This document shows positions 58,565-64,000 of a DNA stretch of 64,000 nucleotides, one piece after another. Source of the stretch: Apostichopus japonicus (Eukaryota > Echinodermata > Holothuroidea > Aspidochirotida > Stichopodidae); NCBI RefSeq assembly GCF_037975245.1, contig NC_092567.1:6880714-6944713 (forward strand), given 5' to 3'. The translations under genes and the position numbers were made by a program. Position 1 is the first letter of the stretch, and every line of letters begins with the position of its first letter. Under the pieces are notes generated by a model. That model saw only the letters and a list, made by a program, of their open reading frames with translations. It was not told where the DNA came from and did not search any database.

Positions 58565-59290
58565 ATGTCCGCAAACCTTCCATTCGGGCGTGGTATTGGT
58601 AGACCACAAGTAGATTGTTTTTCGTGCGGGCGATTATTTTTTTCATGGAAGCAGCTTCGCAGTCATCACACAAACTGTGAATTTAGGGGTAGGCGAGGTA
58701 GGCGTTTTGGTTTAAGGAGGCCAGGACCGGTAGCTCCTATTGTGCCACGATCAACTGGACCACAGATTGCCAATTCAAAGTCGAGTCCTGCTGTGACACC
58801 GAATAACAATGAGTGGCTAAATGATATTTCTTTGGCTTTTGGCACCGAGGATCTACCCCCGTCACCCTTCGATCCGTTAGCTGCCCTCATCGAAGCGAGC
58901 AACCAGTCGTGTGAGAACGCCCCCGCCTCAACGGTAGACTGCGGACCTATCGACCTTTCGTTTGGATCCAGTGATAGACGAGCGCCAACCCCCCTGACAT
59001 CACCCATTGAGGATAGCTCTACACCTTCCCCAACCACTTCAACATCAACCCCTTCAACAGCATCGTCGGATTCAACTCTGGATGATAAAGAACTGACCCG
59101 TCTGCGGAACCTGATGGTTACTTCAAGGATTCCACTCATCATCAACGCGGAAGTAAAAAACCTTGGTCTTGGAGTTATTTACAGGAAGGAAAAACATACG
59201 GTCCAATACCCAGATGGTACAGTCCTTACCACGGAGAAGGAGGGATTCGAATTGCCCCCACAGACCAGCGAACTGTTGACTTACCGTTAA
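58565..59290 (+). CDS. third ORF of the LTR element: 241-aa protein with a C2HC finger
   Basis: ATG at 58565, 167 bp after the pol stop and in a different frame, ending TAA at 59290. Residues 18-38 form C-x2-C-x12-H-x3-C (C18, C21, H34, C38), like a single C2H2/C2HC finger. An arginine-rich patch (41-52, RGRRGRRFGLRR) could bind nucleic acid or act as a nuclear signal. Residues 60-170 are low-complexity P/S/T, with two related motifs DISLAFG (87-93) and PIDLSFG (128-134). The C-terminal ~55 residues (after DDKELTRLRNLM) look folded and contain YRKEKHTVQYPDGT. There is no signal peptide or membrane segment, so this is not an envelope protein. A pyrimidine-rich tract and AG (58556 or 58560) just before the ATG could be a splice acceptor for a separate mRNA. 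I do not recognise its family. Confidence 0.8.
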   Translation: MSANLPFGRGIGRPQVDCFSCGRLFFSWKQLRSHHTNCEFRGRRGRRFGLRRPGPVAPIVPRSTGPQIANSKSSPAVTPNNNEWLNDISLAFGTEDLPPSPFDPLAALIEASNQSCENAPASTVDCGPIDLSFGSSDRRAPTPLTSPIEDSSTPSPTTSTSTPSTASSDSTLDDKELTRLRNLMVTSRIPLIINAEVKNLGLGVIYRKEKHTVQYPDGTVLTTEKEGFELPPQTSELLTYR

Positions 59291-60024
59291 TCCATAGAGA
59301 TGCCCTCGATCAGGACTTTTGTGTTAAATAACGTGTTTCTTTATTATATATTTTTACTGTGGACATTTCACCTTATTATTATGGACATTTCACCTTTTGA
59401 TGCGGACCTCCGGTTTCGTTATGATATCTTTTTACTTTGGAAATCTTGTGGACATTTCATATTTTGATGCGGACTTCCAATCAATTTATTTTGTGGTTTG
59501 GATCTCTGTGTTACATCAAGAGTGTTATGTTTTGATTCACTTGGATTGTTTTCATGTATTTATATCTATGTACGGCACCGTAAGTTGTTTTTACTTTTAT
59601 TAGTTGTATCTGGAATGTGACCTCACATGAGTCCAAATTGCACTTTTCGCGCGAGCCGCGTTATTCCTTTAGGGTATGAACACGTGCATGTAAGGTCATA
59701 TTACTCTTCTATTACTCTCGTATTGCGTAACTTTCTTCTTTCGCAGTCGAGCTAGGACATATTTTTTTAGTCGGTACAGATTGACATGCGATACGTTTTT
59801 ATCTTAAAAGTTAGTTCTGAACCCATATTAAGAGTTAATATCAAATGTTATTGTGTGTATAGGCTCTCGTGCATGGCAGGCACTATTAGCTATACTTTGC
59901 TTTTATACGTATTCATGTATTTTGGATTTCTTTTTGTATTAGTATGTGTATGATTTTAGATTTGTGTCTAATTAGCGATCCTTATACTATTTTGTTTTCA
60001 TAACTTGGGGACAAGTTAAGGACT
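59291..60024 (+). other. 3' non-coding region of the LTR element
   Basis: About 730 bp, T-rich. TGGACATTTCA is repeated three times (about 59362, 59382, 59449), two of them followed within a few bases by TTTTGATGCGGAC. No conserved ORF. Long 3' non-coding regions occur in some Ty3/gypsy elements; a packaging or nuclear-export role is possible but unsupported. Confidence 0.6.
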
Positions 60025-60034
60025 GAGAAGGGGA
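60025..60034 (+). promoter_or_regulatory. polypurine tract
   Basis: GAGAAGGGGA just upstream of the 3' LTR, expected primer for plus-strand DNA synthesis. Three bases (TAG) separate it from the TGTGATG start; if cleavage is at GATAG the LTR would be 563 bp. Confidence 0.75.
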
Positions 60035-60037
60035 TAG

Positions 60038-60595
60038 TGTGATGCCGTTGGTCATCGTATATGTCGCCCTCTATTTGTCGTAGGCTACATTACGTAATAA
60101 TTAGAGGTCACGTGATGTCTGCTCACCAGCTCAGCTGAAGCAGACCTCAAGAATTGTGACCAGTCTTCGCTCCCGATCTGAATCGTTCGGTTCGGTAGTA
60201 GCCCTGGCTCCGACCATTGTGGTCGTACTTGTATCTGTCTTGTATTCGTCTTTTATACACTTTTGTACGTATCGTTATAGGACTCTACTTCGGTATTGAG
60301 ACCTCGTTTGTGACCATTATCGTTAAGTGCATGTTTTTCTACCTATTATTGAGGGCTTCGTGCCGATGTATTGTTTGTACCGTGGCTGGTTATAGTAATA
60401 GATTGCGAAATCTACACAGCGCTTGTTCTTTACTCGTTTATCTATGTGTTATATCTTTTGCATGTAATAGCGAGATTTAAGGCTCGTCGTTTACTAACAT
60501 ACAACCATCCAAGCCGCATTTGTTTCCATACCACCACCAGTCCTCAGCAGGGAATATTTGGACGCCCCAGAATCTTAGACTGAGTTAGCGTTACA
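60038..60595 (+). repeat. 3' long terminal repeat (558 bp)
   Basis: Reads identically to the 5' LTR over its full length. The sequence diverges after GCGTTACA (ATATGACAA here, TTGGTGGC in the 5' copy), which fixes the right end. Confidence 0.95.
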
Positions 60596-61764
60596 ATATG
60601 ACAATGAAGACCCAACCAAACCGATGCAACTGAAAAGAAGGAATAAATAATTAGTATAATTAAACCCTCAAGGATATGATGTGTTTCCAGATAACAATAT
60701 TATTTGTAAAATAAAATGTAAAAAGCGGATGGTACTATTTAATTGAAATAAACGATAAAGTATAGAAATTTAAGATTATAAGCAATACACAATTTAGTAA
60801 TATCTACAAACACAAAGAAAGAAAAATGTTATATTTCGAAAAAATCCACTAGAAGTTATGTCACTATGAAGATACGTAACTTAGGAATGAATTTGATAAC
60901 TAAACACAGATGGACATCACCTTTAAAAAAATCATCCTTTAAACAATTGGTATTAATTGGAAATAATTATAATTCAAGATAATAGTCGGATTTGGATCAA
61001 TAATGAAATAATATGTATATTAAAATATGAGTTTAAGCCTCATCAATCTTCTCTTTTGAAACTTGAATTTGATCTACATCTGCTTCTCTAAATTGCATTT
61101 TATTATAAGAAACAACCTACTGTATTGATTTAAATATAATTCTTCCAAATCTCCTTAAACTTAATAAAAACCTGATATTAGTTAGAGTAGAAGATTCCTT
61201 TTCATGATTCCTATAACATTTAATTACATTTTCCTTCTGAAAGTTCTAAATAAAAATACAAATAAATTTGATTAATATTTTTCTTCAAAAGATAGATAAT
61301 CTCAACTATTATTTACCCATTTCTTATAAAATTCTCAACCCGTCATTGAGATTTGTTTCATATTAACTAATAAATAAAAATATGTAGCCTCACATTCTTA
61401 TTTCATTGAACCTTAGTAGCTATAACAACAATTAATAATTTAATTATAAAACAATAAAACTAACCCTTTAATCCTACATTACCACTTTATTTTTCTCTAA
61501 TCTAATCTAATTATTCCTGCTTATATTTGTCTCCCCTTAAAATCAGCCCCTTATTTCCGTTCCAATAACTGATTCCTTCTTACAAATAAACACGACCTAA
61601 ATGTCCTAGTTTATCGCTTTAACTTTCCTTTATTTTTATTTCGTTATTTGTATTATTTATAATATCATAATAATCATTCTAATCCTAACCAAATCTAATA
61701 TATATATATATATATATATATATCTATCTACTCTATTATCAGTAACTCTATTCTTTCATTCTAG
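60596..61764. other. AT-rich sequence, probable intron
   Basis: Very AT-rich, including an AT microsatellite at about 61698-61723 and ending with a pyrimidine-rich acceptor TTCTTTCATTCTAG. No gene recognised. If the exon at 61765 belongs to a larger gene, the LTR element may lie in its intron or just upstream. Confidence 0.5.
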
Positions 61765-61970
61765 ATTCCTATTTCCTGTGTGTGGCTAGATAAATGCTCT
61801 CCTAGAGTTGATGAGTCTGGTCTGAACCTTATTCTTCAGTCTGGTCTCTCTCTCTCTATCCTGAGTTCTCTCCAGAAGCTGTGGATCAGGGACGACAGGA
61901 AACTAACTAATGAAGAGTTGGCGGCCATCTTGTCTTACTCCTCACAGTGTACAAGCTTGAAGGAGCTGTG
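61765..61970 (+). CDS. leucine-rich-repeat exon of an NLR-type protein (single exon, partial)
   Basis: Bounded by a TTCTTTCATTCTAG acceptor and a GTAAGT donor; 206 nt, entering in phase 0 as read and leaving in phase 2 within a Trp/Leu-type codon. It encodes about 68 residues, including SGLNLILQSGLSLSILSSLQ and LTNEELAAILSYSSQC followed by TSLKELW. The LxxLxLxxN-like spacing with a helix-forming ELAAIL segment is that of RI-like repeats in NACHT-LRR (NLR) receptors, which are greatly expanded in echinoderms and amphioxus. NLRs are cytoplasmic immune sensors; LRRs are the sensing region. No NACHT domain or neighbouring LRR exon was seen, so the rest should lie beyond the right edge, or this exon is orphaned. 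Confidence 0.6.
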
Positions 61971-64000
61971 GTAAGTATTCCGGTGTAGATGTTAGAATCA
62001 TCATAACAGTTAAACAGGGAATTAATTAAATTAATGAAAGTTATCAATATTAAGCTAACAATAGAGAATGTAAAGTCTGCTGTATGTTAATGTCAAGGAT
62101 TGGATTTAATTAGTTTAGTTGAATTTATTTCTATAATGAGGTCATCGTGAAAGGAATTCTGTAGAATGGTATAATAAAAAAAACAAAATATAATGGATTA
62201 ATAAAAAATATTTTAAAAGTGTGTTGGTAAAAGAGGGGTGGAGGCGTGGGTGGTGGTTGTTTAAAATGTGCTTTGTTTATTTTAATGTTAACATTTAACT
62301 AAGAATTAGGTTTGGAATGACAGGAATGTTTATTAGGATAAAATAAGAGATATATACACAAGGTAGTTGGATTTTAATAATTCTAGCGAGCAAAATTAAT
62401 ATTCTTAAGTAAAGTTTTCTAAGGAATAACTGTTACTTTTGACTGAAAGCTCCGAAATAGTTGATTTTCAATTATGTACAATTAATTTAAGAAACAAAAG
62501 AGATTGAAAATCATTATTAATTTTAAAGCAGTAAAATGATGGTGATAAAAATAGCAATAACTTATAACATTGAAGGCAAAACTATATATCTGATAAATTT
62601 CAGAGGTTCAAATTTAATCCGCTTAAACTACATAACTTTCTTCGTTATAGTTTGAAATACGATGTTATACAAAATAAGCTTAATTAATATTTATGCTTAT
62701 TGTTTAACCTAATTTTAAACAATAATTACAAAATTAACCGCGAGCTTCAGCTTGGTATAATTGATAACTTTAAGCAAAAACTGTTTAATATTTCAATATT
62801 CCTCTTATTAATGTTACTTCATACTTAATTCGATCATTATGTTCCTGCTTGGTCGTTTCCAATGCAGTGTTATTTAATCCTCCAAGACCCCCAAAGTTGA
62901 TCCTTTCCGTCCTTACCATTCACAACATAATCAGTGACATCTTCAACTTACAGCTGACGTGTTACTAAAAGTAAGAAAATCGCACCCGTCACCCCCCCCC
63001 CCCCCCCACCGCGCCTCACCCAAATCTCGAAAGAAAACACAAAAACTATTGAGTAGTTACATAAATGAAATATATGAGAACGAAAACTGCTTTACGTATG
63101 TTATTTGTGAAACACCGCCATTCTAGGAATAACTGTAACCGCGGAGAAAAAATATGACTGGAAATAATACACTTCGGGGGTTTTGTTTGGTCTGACCAAG
63201 GAGGTAAAATGGTCTGACTATAAACAATATGTAACAGAGAATGTTGATTCCCTATCTAGACTAAATACCTTACCCCAATCCCAGTGTGCTCTTGGGTAAT
63301 TTTAGTCTCGCCCCTCTGCCCACTCCCCTTCAGACACCTTACCTGTACCCACCACCACCCCTTCCTTCGCCCCCTTCGCACATCATCTTTTTTAGGGAGC
63401 CCTTCAAATCAATTCCGTTTCTACCCGATAACATCATCACCGTTTTAGTACACACAGTAGGCCTACTCTACTTCTACAATAGTTTTCTGCACAGACGATT
63501 GATTCAAACAAATTATTTCTAAAGTAAAATAAGTTGGCAGTAGAGATGACACACCTGGATCTCCCGTAAATAACTAATTAGCATAATAATACATGACACG
63601 AGCCAGGGTCAAGCTAATGAATAGAAAGATAAACGAGACACGCGTCTAGTGTACACCTGGAATGTTGTAACTGCCATACAACGTAACCATGGAAACCGAC
63701 GATAAGTAGGTCAGTCAGTGTCTAGCAGTGGCTGGGAATAATGCATCATTTTATTCAATACGGGTTAGGTATATATCTAACAGCGTATATATCTAACAGC
63801 CATTCAGTGATACTGTATGTCATATGCCATGATATTACGACGTGTTCTCATTAATATTCTTTGTTTATATATTTTAAATGAGTAAACTTGATTTCCTTGG
63901 TTGTTTAATACATCCCTCACTTGCGCCTCTCACTAATTTGATAGAAGGATTGTTTTATGTCCCTTTCCCCCCTTTTTTTTTCTGTATGTAATTCTCGTTT
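61971..64000. other. AT-rich non-coding sequence
   Basis: No further exon recognised. There is a C run at about 62993-63007 and a C-rich stretch at 63300-63380. An open frame at 63286-63522 is low complexity and rejected. It may be intron between LRR exons. Confidence 0.45.

Larger units (their letters stand above)
51846..60595 (+). mobile_element. complete Ty3/gypsy LTR retrotransposon with three ORFs
   Basis: 8.75 kb: 5' LTR, primer-binding-like site, gag, pol joined by a -1 frameshift signal, a third ORF, a polypurine tract and 3' LTR. Pol order protease, reverse transcriptase, RNase H, integrase places it in Ty3/gypsy (Metaviridae-like). The LTRs appear identical base for base over 558 bp and all three frames are open, so the copy is young and may still be competent. 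Flanks give no target duplication (GATAG before, ATATG after; the last four are ATAG versus ATAT). The coding capacity is complete on inspection, but activity is not shown by sequence alone. Confidence 0.95.

Noticed and set aside
58666-59145. 159-codon antisense frame opposite the third ORF
   Set aside because: Shadow of the plus-strand ORF; low-complexity composition mirrors the P/S/T-rich region.

Overview
The window looks like gene-poor, transposon-rich DNA from a marine invertebrate deuterostome. An echinoderm such as a sea cucumber is my best guess, at low to moderate confidence. Reasons: eukaryotic splice signals, a tRNA-derived SINE with an ATT-type tail, an NLR-style leucine-rich-repeat exon with RI-like repeats, a Ty3/gypsy element whose Gag resembles echinoderm Gags, and many hAT-like MITEs with GGCGTAG-type ends and G/C homopolymer runs. 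No rRNA gene, functional tRNA gene, CRISPR array or operon was seen.

Layout. 1-1711 and 15325-15480 are parts of one host unit that was duplicated locally; related copies lie at 25.7-26.2 kb and 27.5-33.7 kb. The first copy is split by a 13.6 kb insertion (1712-15324) flanked by an 8-bp duplication. That insertion carries a ~400-bp satellite, which is itself interrupted at a TA by an 8.2 kb terminal-inverted-repeat element (4687-12841). The 8.2 kb element holds two exons encoding a DUF4806 domain and is in turn invaded by a 1.9 kb hAT-like element (5203-7141), which contains a 0.55 kb one (5786-6333). 15.5-34 kb is a mosaic of minisatellites and hAT-like elements, several with readable 8-bp target duplications or paralogous empty sites. 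34.6-36.4 kb holds a foldback element built of 145-bp repeats and a SINE. 36.7-44.2 kb (minus strand) carries phase-compatible exons of an unidentified multi-pass membrane protein, one exon with an in-frame TGA. 44-51.8 kb is mostly non-coding with more MITEs.

The best-preserved feature is a complete Ty3/gypsy LTR retrotransposon at about 51846-60595. Its two 558-bp LTRs look identical, so it is a very recent insertion. It encodes Gag, a Pol polyprotein (protease, reverse transcriptase, RNase H, integrase) and a third, unrelated 241-aa protein with a C2HC finger where env would sit. Gag and Pol are in different frames. The junction has a textbook -1 frameshift signal: slippery GGGAAAC abutting the Gag stop codon, a 7-nt spacer and a sequence that can fold as an H-type pseudoknot.

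Downstream, a single exon at 61765-61970 encodes leucine-rich repeats of NLR type; its neighbours probably lie outside the window to the right. Many apparent open frames start with TTG or GTG and run through simple or minisatellite DNA; they are not annotated as genes.
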